Notes: generated by a model from the sequence alone, not told the origin. A stretch of 11,363 bases of DNA from Pleurotus ostreatus/Saccharomyces cerevisiae fusant (GCA_024196135.1 JAMQCK010001160.1:1-11363); one strand, 5' to 3'; counted from the stretch's first letter, positions 1 through 11,313 are shown. Translations and numbers: made by a program.

Positions 1-2118
1 TACGAGGAGGCGCTGCACCGCTCCGAGGAGGAGCGCCACGAGTACGACTTCCACATCGACGCGATCGTGCGCACCATCGCGATGCTCGAGCCCATCAACA
101 ACAAGATCATGCAGCTCGGGCCCGACGACCGCGCGACGTTCAAGCTGAAGCCCAACTTCGGCGGCTCGGGCAAGAGCGTGCACCACCGCGTGATCAAGAA
201 GATCTACGGGCGCGCGGCGGGCGTCGAGGTCGTGCAGATGATGCAGGAGCAGCCCGCGCTCGCGATCCCCGTCGTGCTGGGCCGGCTGAAGCAGAAGGAG
301 GAGGAGTGGAAGCGCGCGCAGCGCGAGTGGAATAAGGTGTGGCGGGAGGTGGACGCGAGGAACTATGCGAAGAGTTTGGACTACCAGGCGCTGGCGATCC
401 GCGCGGCGGACAAGCGCGCGACGGCGCAGAAGACGCTGGTGCAGCAGATTGCCGCGGCGCGCGATGAGCAGAACTCGGCGAGGGCGAGCTTGGTGGACCC
501 GCTGTTCGCGCGGACGCGGCCGAGGCATCAGATGGAGTTCGTCATCGACGACCCGCAGGTGTTGCAGGACGCGTTGAAGTTGACGCTGTCGTTCGTCGAC
601 CGCACGCAGGCGCAGGTGCCTTTCAACGAGCGGCGCCGGATCGAGGCCTTCCTGCGCGCCTTCGTCCCGCTATTCTTCATGCTCGACCCTGTGGCGTTCA
701 ACAACGCCTTCGTCGTCGTGCAGGAGACCTTCGAGAGCGAACCGAGCGAAGATGGCGCGGAAGACGATGGCGAGAGCGTCGCGAGCGGTGGTTCGCGCGC
801 GAGTCGCGGTCGGAAGGCGGCGGCGGGCGATCTGCGGAAGAAGTTGTTGAAGAGCGAGCAGGCGAAGTCGACGGGGACGACGCGGGTGACGCGGTCGAGG
901 GGAGATGCGAGCCCGGTTCCGGGGTCGAGGTTGGCGTCGCCGGCTCCTGTGGACGATGAAGCGCTCGCGGAGGCGGCTGCGGCGCAGAGGCGTAAGGGGC
1001 GGAAGAACATGTTCTTTACGAACACTTCGTTCTACTGCGTGCTCCGACTGCTTGAGGTGGGTATCAATACCATGTTGATGAGGTCTGAAGGCTGACAGTA
1101 TGGCAGATTATCTACTCCCGTCTTGCCCTCTTCAAATCGCTGAGCATGGAGGGCGACCCGACCCAACCTCCTCCCCACACCTTCGGCTACTCGTCGGAGA
1201 CGATGAGCATCGCCGAGCGCACGACCGTCGACCATTACTACGATCTCCTGCTAGATTCCTGCGAGCGTCTGTTCGACAACGAGATTGAGCAGCCTGCATT
1301 CGAGGAGCAGATGCGCTTCATGTTTGGTGTCAAGGTACGTTATGTTCGTCTTTAAGTTGTGCCAAACAAGACAGCTGAACACCTTTCAGAATGCGTACAA
1401 GATCTTCACTATCGACAAGGTCATCGGTGCTCTCGTCAAGCAGGTCCAGAACGTCCTCGCGGACCAGAAGAGCCAGGAGCTGCTGGAGAACCTCAAGCGC
1501 GAGCGGTCCATCACTTCGCCGACTGTACAGGACCAGATCAATACCCGTCACAACGCCGAGAAAATTCTTGGCCCGGATGAGAACTTGTTCCGTATTGACT
1601 GGGTATGTAACGCTGGCCCTTGTACGCTCTTTCGAGGCTAACGTCGCGTTCACAGTTACATGACTCGCGGACTATGACTATGCAGCTCATTGGCAAGGAT
1701 GAGCCAAGCATCGATGACTCCGAGGCGGTCGCTGAGCGCTGGCGGGCGTATTTGGATGCGTATGTCGCGGATGGAGATACGCCAGGTGTCCCACAGGCGC
1801 ATCTGCGTCGTCCGTTCCTGAGACGGTACGTATCACCCATACCCTCGACCTTTACCAAATTGCTCACGAGCTCGTAGGAACGTCCCCGAGGATGTTCGCC
1901 AGGAGGGGCCGAAGGTCTTGACGGACGATGGACTCGAAATCCGCATCTGCGTCAGGACATATAGGTTTTTCTATGTCCCGCTGAGGGAGGACGTACTCGT
2001 GCACATACCGCAGACGAGGGATAAGGACCTGCGAACGAGGCTGGAGAAGAGGGAAGAGTTGAGGAAGAAGTGGCTGGAGAAGTCGCTCGCGGATGCGCCT
2101 CCTGAAGTGTCAGCTTGA
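1..2118 (+). CDS. SIN3: SIN3 histone-deacetylase corepressor, C-terminal part (5' end outside window)
   Basis: Partial gene, open from base 1 in frame 1. Exons are 1-1056, 1107-1334, 1390-1602, 1656-1825 and 1878-2118, with introns of 50, 55, 53 and 52 bp, giving 635 residues before TGA. SIN3 is the scaffold of the nuclear Rpd3/HDAC1 deacetylase complex: PAH domains bind repressors and the HDAC-interacting domain holds the deacetylase. Residues 1 to about 150 match the end of the HDAC-interacting region, including YEEALHRSEEERHEYDFHI and RLKQKEEEWKRAQREWNKVW. Residues about 245-330 are a low-complexity acidic then Ser/Ala/Arg-rich linker. From about 336 the conserved SIN3 C-terminal domain begins (FFTNTSFYCVLRLLE, then IYSRLALFK across intron 1, then NAYKIFTIDKVIGALVKQVQ after intron 2) and runs to a Lys/Glu-rich tail. 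Splice sites were set by frame and family continuity. The PAH domains must lie upstream of the window. No breaks were seen. Confidence 0.95.
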
Positions 2119-2871
2119 GCTCAGGCGTCGTCGTTCTTGTGTGTGGTTTTTACCAGGTGTTGTATTATTATCGTATCTTTCGTTGCTCGCTGGCCCTGGT
2201 GCTGATTACCCTGGCCTGATTGGCTCTTATGGGTACGCATGACTTGTCTGACGGATGTGATCCTGTTGTATGCTTAATTTGCAGTGCTGATTGGAGGTTT
2301 ACGATGAAGCTGCGTCCTGAGGTCAGTTTCCATGTATAGTCCTGACACCATTATGCTCGCAGATGACACCCACCACGACGTATTCGCCAAACAACAGTCT
2401 CTGCTAGCAATCGATACATGGCACCGTTGCTACTTTGTCCGCCTGCAGCGGCGGTCCTTTGTCCCCAAAGTCACGACCATGCTGTAACGGGCGTTCTCCG
2501 ACGCTGCAGCCTCTCACGACATGTCACCACCGCGTAGCTTCCGACTTTCAACAAGTCGCCATGGTCTACCCGGTGCACGATGGTCTCCCGCCTACAGCGG
2601 ATCCCCCCTGATTGATACCCAGCCTTTATGCGCGCACTTGTCTGTCTTACTCACGCTGTGTATCAGATCCAGCTACAACCCTCATACCGGTCGAGTCCTG
2701 TTTCAATGGATGCCCTGGCGCCCAATCACCCACAGCTATAGCGCCGGCCATCCTCTATCAGGGAACGTTGATTGCGAAGGTCAGAAACCGTCTCAACTCT
2801 ATGTACCTTTCAAAGGGGATTTGTGCGTATATAACCCTCCCGTGGATACAATCGACCTCAACACAGCGATC
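2119..2871. other. Spacer: SIN3 3' flank and aldehyde dehydrogenase promoter
   Basis: No convincing gene. The first 200 bp or so are T-rich and presumably include the SIN3 3' UTR. An open frame runs from 2521 into the dehydrogenase exon in the same frame. Its upstream part encodes a composition unlike any dehydrogenase, and the TATA box lies inside it, so I read it as chance openness rather than an N-terminal extension. A CCAAT pentamer is at 2722-2726. Confidence 0.6.
2828..2834 (+). promoter_or_regulatory. TATA box (TATATAA) of the aldehyde dehydrogenase gene
   Basis: A perfect TATATAA lies 38 bp before the ATG at 2872, with a CCAAT box about 100 bp further up (2722-2726). This predicts a very short 5' leader starting at roughly 2860 and supports 2872 as the start codon. 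Promoter function is inferred from position and consensus only. Confidence 0.5.
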
Positions 2872-4635
<1,764 letters not shown>

Positions 4636-5094
4636 ACATGCAATGTATCAACAGTTGCTCTGTATAATCTATGTATCGTATCATTGAATATGATAAGATG
4701 AGCTTGACCTCAGTTGTGCCAGAGGTAGTTGTGGCTGCGCTTCCTCAGAAATCTGTGCTTGGCACTATTCCTTGATGTCTCGCCAGGAGGTACAAGCACA
4801 GTATACAATCGAGGGGCAATGCATGATAAGAAGCAACCAGATGGACACCTATGTACATAACGAACCAGTGCCATCCTGGTTGCACAGTTGGAATGCAGAC
4901 GGCATATGCCATGTGCCGCCTCGGTTCCGCCGACACGCGAGCATCAAGTCCAACATGCGCGTGGTGACACCCAATGTCACACAAGAGTCGGTTGCAGAAG
5001 TAGAAGTCCAGTTCTATAGAATACAAGATACAGCCAAGTCACGTTGGTCCGAGGTTATACAAGTGGGACGTTGTCAAGCAAGCTGTCAGCGGGA
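4636..5094. other. Convergent intergenic region between the dehydrogenase and helicase stop codons
   Basis: 459 bp separate the plus-strand TAA (4633-4635) from the minus-strand TAG (5097-5095). Just after the dehydrogenase stop there is an AT-rich tract with repeated TGTAT/GTAT words at about 4666-4695, which may serve 3'-end formation. Open frames on both strands are short and resemble nothing I know. No gene is called. Confidence 0.6.
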
Positions 5095-8000
5095 CTACTC
5101 CATCTCGCGCCAAGGCCGGTCGATGGCACCGCCGTCGCCTGCTTCCCCCTCCCCGCCAGGCCCGACCGTCGCGAGAGTCATTTCCTCCATGCGCCGCGTA
5201 AAGTCATTCATGTCTTCTATAGCCCCCTGAGCCAAGGTCTGGCCGTCCTGCGGCGCCACTTCGTCCCACGATGGGGAGCCGGTCCAGCCTCCGTTGGCGT
5301 GGATGTAGTGGAGAAACGAGCTCCAGAGTGGGTCAAGCGCTAGGACGTTCGGGTCGCCGATGATGATTAGGAGAGCTTTGGCGCGAGTAGCCGAGACTGA
5401 GGGAAACGTCAGTACGCCGTGGAATGAAAGGAAGGAGAATTACGCACCGTTGAAGCGCCGCGGGTTGGCGACGAAGCCAAGAGTGTGGCGAAGGTCGTAT
5501 TGGACAAACTCCTGGCTACTTCGAACCGTCGAGATGATGATGACCCGGCGTTCCTAGGAAAGATAGCTCTTCAGGACAACGAATACTCAGCACGAACGGC
5601 GAACGTACCTGGCCTTGGAATTCCTCAACACTTCCAACCTTGACTTTCTCCGCACCGGTGCCCTGAAGCGCCTTGCGTATTTTCACGCACTGCGCGTGAT
5701 ACGGCGCAATAACACCAATATCATCGTCAGCTACGAAGCGCCGTGAGCGCTCTGCGAGTTTTTGATTTACACAAACCACGTACCAGCACGGAACCCGCTC
5801 GTCGAGCGCGCCTGCTTCAGCTTTTCAATGTAGGCCTTGACCTGCAGCGCTTCGTGCACGTTGAAGAACGACGGCGAAGACGCCTCCCGGTCGTCTTTTC
5901 CGGAGATGGCGTGGAAGATGATTGGGAACTTCTTGTTCGGCAGCTCGGACCATCCGTGATACGACCTGACCATCTGGGAGTTCGCACAAGCTTCCAGCTC
6001 GCCGCCATAGAAGCGCTCGTTGGGAAAGCGCAGGATGTCGGGGTGCGAGCGATAGTTTTTGATCAACTTCACGACGCTGAACAATAATCAGAACTTGTCG
6101 AGTTTCCAGACAAGGTGCAATACTCACGACTTCCCGTACCCGGTCTGCTGGTTGTACACCTCCCGCTGCATCAACCTTTCAATGAGGCTCATCTCCAGAC
6201 CCAGCTGCGAGGCCACGCGCGACCGGATGAATGGGCCCCAACTGCTGAGGGTCGCCCGACAGGATCACGTTCGTATTGCTATCCGCCATCGTCTTAATCG
6301 CGATCATGGCCTCGGGCTCCGTAGCCTGGCCGGCTTCGTCGATGAAGATGTGGGAGTAGTGCCCGCGCGGCACACCACGGCCGGTGAAGATCGACGCAGA
6401 CACGCAGGTCGTGACGACGACCCGGAACCGCTTCATGATAGGCAGGGGATGGACTCGGAACGGCCCAGCGTACTTTACGGGGTCGTCGACGCAGGTGTAC
6501 TTTCTCAGCTCGTGGGGCACTTGGCTCGTTTGGCGCGACGGCGCGTAAAAGCGGAAGAGTTCCTCCTCCGACAGAGATGTGAGGCGTGAGGCGATGAGGT
6601 CCGCCGCCGAATTGGAGGGCGCGCAGGCGATGATGCGCGCGGTCTTGTCCGCTTTGAGGACCTGGAGGATGGCCTCGACGATGGTGACCTGGCGCGAGGT
6701 CGATTGAGTCACAAGCTATGCAGAAAAATTGCCACTTACAGTCTTGCCAGTGCCGGGACTGGATACAAAGGATTAGCGGCCAGATTGAAACCAAGGTCCT
6801 GCATAACTCACGGTCCAAAGACCACGAAAGGCAACGAGCCCTTCGGCATCTTCACGATAGACGCCACCGCCTGCAGCTGCGGGGCATTGGTCGCAATGAG
6901 TGGATTCACCGTCTGCAACCCAGCCGCCGACGGATGCGGCCCAGGCGCAAGATGCGCCGCTACTGGGAACAACGCCCGGGGTTGGTCGAACACGGTGTCC
7001 AGAGCCTGATGCTGGCGCCGCAGCGGGATGCGGTTGAGCTTGAAGCGCGCCGTGTAGCGCTGGTCCACGGTCCACCCGAAGGATGCGTGGAACTTGAGGC
7101 CGACCTCGACTTGACGGACGACGTGGACGCGGCCTTCGTACCATCGCCCGGCGGTGTCGTTGTTGCTTCGGACGAGGATTCGGTCGCCTGCCAGGATTTT
7201 AGCTGAGCTCGAGAGAGAGGCACTCTTACTGACCTAAGAGGACGCTGGGGCGCTTCTCCGCTAAGCCCGGCACCGAGAGACTGAGGACCAAGGTCAGCAA
7301 GCAACGATGCTTAGGAGGTGGAAGCTTACTAGTAGTAGTTGCCCATCTTCCCTGTACCCCGGTTGGCGCTGTTGAATTCCTCAAAACGTTCCCGCCTCAA
7401 CATCGCGTTGTCGATGTCGTAGATCTCCAAGTCACGTCTGGAGAGGCATCAGCGCCATTGTTTCGCCATATACGACGGGATCCATACGTACTCTGACTTG
7501 TACTCCTCCGCCCACAACAGGTGCTTGAAGTGCTTGGAGTAACCCGCACTGTCGAAGATAGCCGGGAGGAACGACGCGCGCAGCTGCTGAATGATGCGAT
7601 CGTCCTTCCCCGTCGCCAGGACTTCGTGCAACCGCGGCGGGATGGCAGCGGCCGGAAGCTTGCCGATGTACTTGATGGCGTCAAGCAGCTCGGGCTGAGG
7701 CCCTTCGACGACCTCCGTCTCGGGCGCGCGATCGACGCGCTTCCGTGGTGTGTAGGGTGCAACGGGCTTCAGCGCATCGAACGTCGTGCGATCGCCCACG
7801 CTAGCATTGAGGGTGCGGACGATGACGAACTCCGTATGGAGCTGAACGTCTTCGAAGACGATCTCGAGCCTGTCCTCGAAGACGCCGAGGTGCTCGGCCT
7901 TGAAGGTGATTTCGATGCTGAGGGAGTCATCGAAGGGGACGTTGGTAGTGGTGGAGGTAGATCCTATGATACGAGGTTTGAAGCCGCTATGAGACGATTA

Positions 8001-8670
8001 TGAGCCTTGGCAGCATTGAAAGTACCCGCAATACGCACCGGCCACGCGAGCCCTGTTTCTTGTGAGAAGCGACGTCAACGCGCACCATCCGGATGGCGTT
8101 GTTGACGATCTTCTTCACCGAGCGCGTGAGGACCCTCGTACTCTCAGGCTCAACGACGTCGAAATCGAACTCGCCATCGATGAGAGCCCCGTTCTTGTCC
8201 CGTTCGGCCTGCTCTAGGGAGGAATGGTATTTCGCATATTCTTGCCGAACGCGGTGTTGGTAAGACGCGACATGGGCTTGCCACTGAGCATCTGGTAGAT
8301 GCTTCCTGCAAAGTATGCAGGCCTGCATGCCCGGACGAGCGGGTGCGTCATCCGGTTCGATGTTGGGGTCGACACCGCGTCCTTTGGCGAGCTTCTTGTG
8401 CTTAGACGCCTTAATGTGGGTGTTCCATGTCGCTTGTTCGCCTTCGATAGCTCGTTCGCAAATCGTGCAGAAGAGAAGGCCATAAGGTATCTTTCCAGTC
8501 AGTATTTTCTTATGCCCCTTCGACTTGAGGTGAGAACGAGTTTCTTGTTGACTTGCGAAGAAACGGGCGCAGGGCTTGCATTCATAAGCGTCATGACGGT
8601 ATGTGCAGGCATTGTTCGAGCATCGCGCAGATGCTAGGAGCTCTGGACAGAAAGCGGTCGGTCCCGGCAT
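5095..8670 (-). CDS. Zinc-finger SF1B RNA helicase, SDE3/MOV10/HELZ-like, with one internal frameshift
   Basis: Eleven exons on the minus strand: 8670-8039, 7986-7492, 7437-7330, 7280-7234, 7187-6812, 6758-6740, 6688-6128, 6076-5784, 5730-5609, 5553-5448 and 5396-5095. The introns are 46-55 bp. The product is about 1019 aa if one extra base near 6236-6239 is ignored. The N-terminus has a CCCH finger (C8, C17, C22, H26) and three C2H2 fingers with H-x5-H spacing (C31/C34/H47/H53, C68/C71/H85/H91, C118/C121/H133/H139). A MOV10-like beta-rich region follows at about 215-550. The Upf1-like helicase core has motif I GPPGTGKT (552-559), Ia [14 protein letters not shown] (676-679), III GDPQQ (704-708), IV NYRSH (753-757), V EEFQGQER (879-886) and VI SATRAK (921-926). 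These proteins are ATP-driven RNA helicases; relatives serve RNA silencing (plant SDE3, Neurospora SAD-3, animal MOV10). ATG 8670 is the first after an in-frame stop. As given, the frame ends at residue 728. Confidence 0.92.
6233..6241 (-). other. Frameshift site in the helicase gene (extra G in a GGGG run)
   Basis: On the minus strand, motif III GDPQQL reads in one frame down to the TTG at 6241-6239. From 6228 the helicase continues in the next frame ([19 protein letters not shown]), and that frame then joins exon 8 correctly. The change falls in TTGGGGCCCATTC. With one G fewer, the protein would run through LGPF into the IRS of the family. No GT-AG intron of plausible size and phase repairs it without deleting motif III. 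It is either a base-call error or a true disabling mutation. If real, translation ends at 6181-6179. Confidence 0.85.
6740..6758 (-). other. 19-nt microexon carrying the Walker A (P-loop) of the helicase
   Basis: Exon 6 of the helicase is only 19 nt. It completes a proline codon and then encodes P-G-T-G-K-T. It is flanked by a 53-bp intron with donor GTGAGT (6811-6759) and a 51-bp intron with donor GTAAGT (6739-6689). It must be included for the GPPGTGKT motif and for frame continuity into the V-T-I-V-E helix that follows. Confidence 0.85.
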
Positions 8671-8856
8671 CTGGTTGCGGTGAGGGTTGAGTTCAGTGAG
8701 AACTGATGAAAATTTCGTCGTTCGCTATACATGGCCTCGCGGCTGCGTCGTGTATGTCTTCTAGCCGCTCCATAACGCGCGCAAGCGCCGAAGGGATACT
8801 AGGCCACCTAAGCGCCGCTATCAGTTGGGTCGTCCGCACTGATGAGAGTAACCAGC

Positions 8857-8882
8857 ACGTACCTTTGACGTACCTACACGTG
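8857..8882. promoter_or_regulatory. ACGTACCT direct repeats and CACGTG E-box upstream of the helicase gene
   Basis: ACGTACCT occurs at 8857-8864 and 8868-8875, three bases apart, and a palindromic CACGTG follows at 8877-8882. The cluster lies about 190-210 bp upstream of the helicase ATG and could bind bHLH-type factors. This is position and motif only; chance is possible. Confidence 0.25.
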
Positions 8883-10224
8883 TGAGCATCTATAATCATG
8901 TAGAGCGCTGTTTGTTGTCATTGAGCAATATGACGGCAGGTAAGATAGAAAGAGGGATCCCTCGTTCAGGTCTCTACGACTTTGGAAACAGTTGCTGCAC
9001 ACGCAGGAAAGTCGGCCCAATCGTCCGCAGATACGCATATTATGTCGCTTTCAATGATTTTAATGGCACTGGGACTTCATGGGAAATTCACAAATTTGAG
9101 CATGGGATTCCGAACCAAGAAGGGAAGGTATTGTTCCCAGAAAAGCGTGCGCGCTCAAATCGGTGACCGGTCCGAAGACAGGGGCGTTGTCACAGCGTCA
9201 CCTTCACGCTCAACCGTTGTTCCCACAAACCACCGTGTATACGCGCAGAATCTTCCCTAGTGCTGCCCGGGAAACCTCACAATAAGAAGCCACCCAATCT
9301 CTGAGACACAGCGAGGATGCTGCCAGGTTGCCTCGACCAAGCGCTCTCATCAGACACCTCAACGCCGCCGTTGACCTTCGTATAGGTTTGTAACTTCGAC
9401 TCTAGACTTGCTAGGCTCCCACAACCACTCACACCTCGGTCAATAAACAGAAGCAGAAGCGGAGACCGACTCAGGGCGCAACACTGGGCGTCCATGTTTC
9501 TAAGCACCCATACAGGGCCTCTGGACTTCGAAGACCGGACCCTCTCGGGAGAAATCCGTCTTCCCAAGTTCTTCGCCATCCTCAAACCCAATCTAGACTG
9601 AGCGCTTTGGTCCCATTGTAGGTAATTGGAAGATTGCGGCATCTGTAGACACCCTTGTCGTGCTGTGCGTCTTACATCTTCGTTAAGACTTCGCGAGCGG
9701 TACGTGCGAACTGTTTCGTCTTCTCTACTCATAGATCGCTTGCAGGGGGTCCTGCTCCGTATGCCGTCGTATATGAGGGCCTATTGTCTGCTTTATACAT
9801 CTCTGTGATCAACCGAACGGTTGGCGCCGATGGCCCCCCTCTGAGAGCAGGGTATTTGTAAGTCTCAGTCTATGCGGAGTCGGTATCATATGAGCCTCTC
9901 GACGCTACCAGAATGAAGGAATGACTCATTCTCGCTGACGCCAAGATGTCTATGTTCTCTTCGCAGGTCCTACGACCTCCAAGGTATGCACCCTCAATCT
10001 ACGGCCTCCATACAAGGCGGTGGCAATCGTACCTTGCGTGCCTTTCGCCCGACCTTCCTATGTCGGACACCTTGCACCACCACCCGTCCATGGGCCGCGC
10101 AATCCGCCTTATGGTGTCCACTTCCGTACGTTTTTCATGAGCCATTATCGCTTCGCTCCTACTCACACTGCGACCCCTCTCGTGCAGTCTGACTTATGAC
10201 CAAAAACGCCATCATCGTTATCGG

Positions 10225-10305
10225 CGCCCCCCGTCCACCCCCTGGCACCATCGCTCGGCAGAACCGCAGACAACCTCGGCATATCGATCTTCACTGCGGG
10301 GGGCG
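10225..10305. repeat. GC-rich inverted repeat
   Basis: The 9-bp arms CGCCCCCCG (10225-10233) and CGGGGGGCG (10297-10305) are perfectly complementary and separated by 63 bases. The arms are homopolymer-rich and sit about 220-300 bp before the last gene's ATG. They may be GC-box-like promoter elements rather than a functional hairpin. Confidence 0.35.
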
Positions 10306-10326
10306 GGCCTGGACCCCAACGTACTG

Positions 10327-10338
10327 AACCCTAACCCT
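10327..10338. repeat. Two telomere-type AACCCT units (TTAGGG on the other strand)
   Basis: AACCCTAACCCT lies 31 bp upstream of the TATA box at 10370. Two units are too few for a telomere remnant. TTAGGG is the usual filamentous-fungal telomere repeat and also a binding site for Tbf1/TRF-like factors in yeast promoters, so a promoter role is possible but unproven. Confidence 0.4.
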
Positions 10339-10369
10339 CTTTTGGGTATCCGATTCATGTCCTTAAGGT

Positions 10370-10376
10370 TATATAA
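10370..10376 (+). promoter_or_regulatory. TATA box (TATATAA) of the nucleotidyltransferase-like gene
   Basis: A perfect TATATAA lies 148 bp before the ATG at 10525, implying a leader of about 120 nt. An earlier ATG at 10511 lies in the leader in a different frame from the one at 10525 and is not chosen, because only the 10525 frame continues through the splice junctions. Confidence 0.45.
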
Positions 10377-10524
10377 GACGCCAGCAGCCTGCCGCCGTAA
10401 AAGCGAGTCCCGATTAGGGCCCAGCCAGGATCTTTCCCCTCCCGGGATTGCTCTTCGCTTCTGACCGCCATCTCGCCCGCCCATCCACCCAGTCGACAGC
10501 CAGCTTGCCCATGGTCTCGCCGTT

Positions 10525-11313
10525 ATGTCTACTATCGACATATTCCTTGACGCTGCGGCCACCCTTTCGGCAGGTCTCTCGAAGCGGGGCATTCGGCACG
10601 CTTTTTACGGTGATATAGTCCGCGACATGCTACAAGGCAATCCTGATAGCAAGGTATGGCCTCGACTTTTGTCTTCAAGCAGCTCGAAGACTGAGACAAA
10701 TGATGACAGGAAATATGCTGCATCGTGGAATCGGCAGGAATGAATACGTGCCCATTCCGACGCGTTCGTGACGCGCTGCAAGGCGTGCCGTCTATGACGG
10801 CCAATTTTACGCCCTGGTCGAAGAGGTCAGTCATTCAGTTCAGAAAGTACTCGCTCATCTGACTGACGACCACCGGATTAGACTGCATGTCGTATACACG
10901 AAGGTCTCCCCACCCATTCGCGTGCGTATACGTTCCTCGTCTTCCGTTCTTCGCCTCTAATACTTCCGTAGATTGAGATCCTGCCTTCGGGAGAGACAGG
11001 GCCGCTGTTACTCGACGATTCTGCCATCATGATGATGAGGGGCGTGCCCTTCCTGAATTTTTCGGAGCTCATTCGCGCGCGGCTGAAGTCGTGGATGATG
11101 TACGTACTACGCCTGCCAAGGAGCAAATTTTACTGACGGCGTTGAAGCGGTCAGAAGGACACGCAGGCTCGCGACATCATATATTTCCTGCAGAAGTACT
11201 GGCGCCGTATCGACATCAACCGTATACCAGAGGGCGACATGTCGGTCTTCCTGCGCTGCAACACCGTCGCAGCGCCGGCGTGGCTCGCGATCAACAGCCG
11301 GTACACGACGTGA
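10525..11313 (+). CDS. Uncharacterised fungal protein with nucleotidyltransferase-like features
   Basis: Five exons: 10525-10653, 10710-10825, 10882-10921, 10972-11099 and 11148-11313. They give 192 aa and TGA. The introns are 56, 56, 50 and 48 bp. The last uses an AAG acceptor, but it is the only join that keeps the frame and the family pattern. The order of elements suggests the nucleotidyltransferase fold: an N-terminal helix, HAFYGD (28-33, where active enzymes have a GG or GS turn), an EICCIVE strand (44-50, where the Asp-x-Asp metal ligands would be), a strand RIEILPSGETGP, then RARLKSW and a QKDTQARDIIYFL helix like the K-x-x-R...D pattern of that fold. The carboxylates expected for catalysis look replaced, so it may not transfer nucleotides. 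The sequence looks like a family of hypothetical proteins common in Agaricomycetes; I recall that by impression, with no function known. The last part (DINRIPEGDM and beyond) is well conserved in that impression. Confidence 0.78.

Larger units (their letters stand above)
8671..10524. other. 1.85-kb spacer upstream of two divergent genes, no convincing gene
   Basis: This lies between the starts of the helicase (minus) and the nucleotidyltransferase-like gene (plus). Open frames exist, the longest being 151 codons at 9732-9277 on the minus strand. None shows a known motif, the codon bias of its neighbours or a family resemblance. A canonical-looking intron (GTAAGT at 9858 to CAG at 9966) joins two open frames, but the predicted peptide is unrecognised. 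The helicase-proximal 200 bp hold ACGTACCT repeats and a CACGTG E-box. The distal 200 bp hold a telomere-like repeat and a TATA box. No terminal inverted repeats or transposase fragments were recognised. Confidence 0.55.

Noticed and set aside
528..1025. 165-codon minus-strand open frame inside SIN3
   Set aside because: It is antisense to a clearly conserved SIN3 exon. The GC-rich third positions of that exon keep the opposite frame open. It encodes no recognisable motif.
2521..2871. N-terminal extension of the dehydrogenase from the in-frame ATG at 2521
   Set aside because: The extra residues do not resemble the family, the protein is full length from 2872, and a TATA box at 2828 lies inside the extension.
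4745..5230. Overlapping open frames in the convergent region (93 codons minus, 152 codons plus)
   Set aside because: They have no known motifs, and the plus frame runs into the antisense of the helicase's last exon. The biased composition explains the openness.
6173..6268. An intron that would remove the helicase frameshift
   Set aside because: The GT...AG pairs around the site either have the wrong length modulo three or would delete the GDPQQ motif with a poor donor, so a one-base indel is the simpler reading.
6059..6589. 176-codon plus-strand open frame over the helicase motif region
   Set aside because: It is antisense to helicase motifs Ia-III, which are conserved on the minus strand.
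8952..8963. 12-bp palindrome GAGGGATCCCTC
   Set aside because: A short perfect palindrome of this size is expected now and then by chance, and nothing nearby gives it a role.
9277..9732. 151-codon minus-strand open frame in the spacer
   Set aside because: No domain, no codon bias like the neighbouring genes and no supporting promoter or splice signals. It cannot be told from chance without homology or RNA data.
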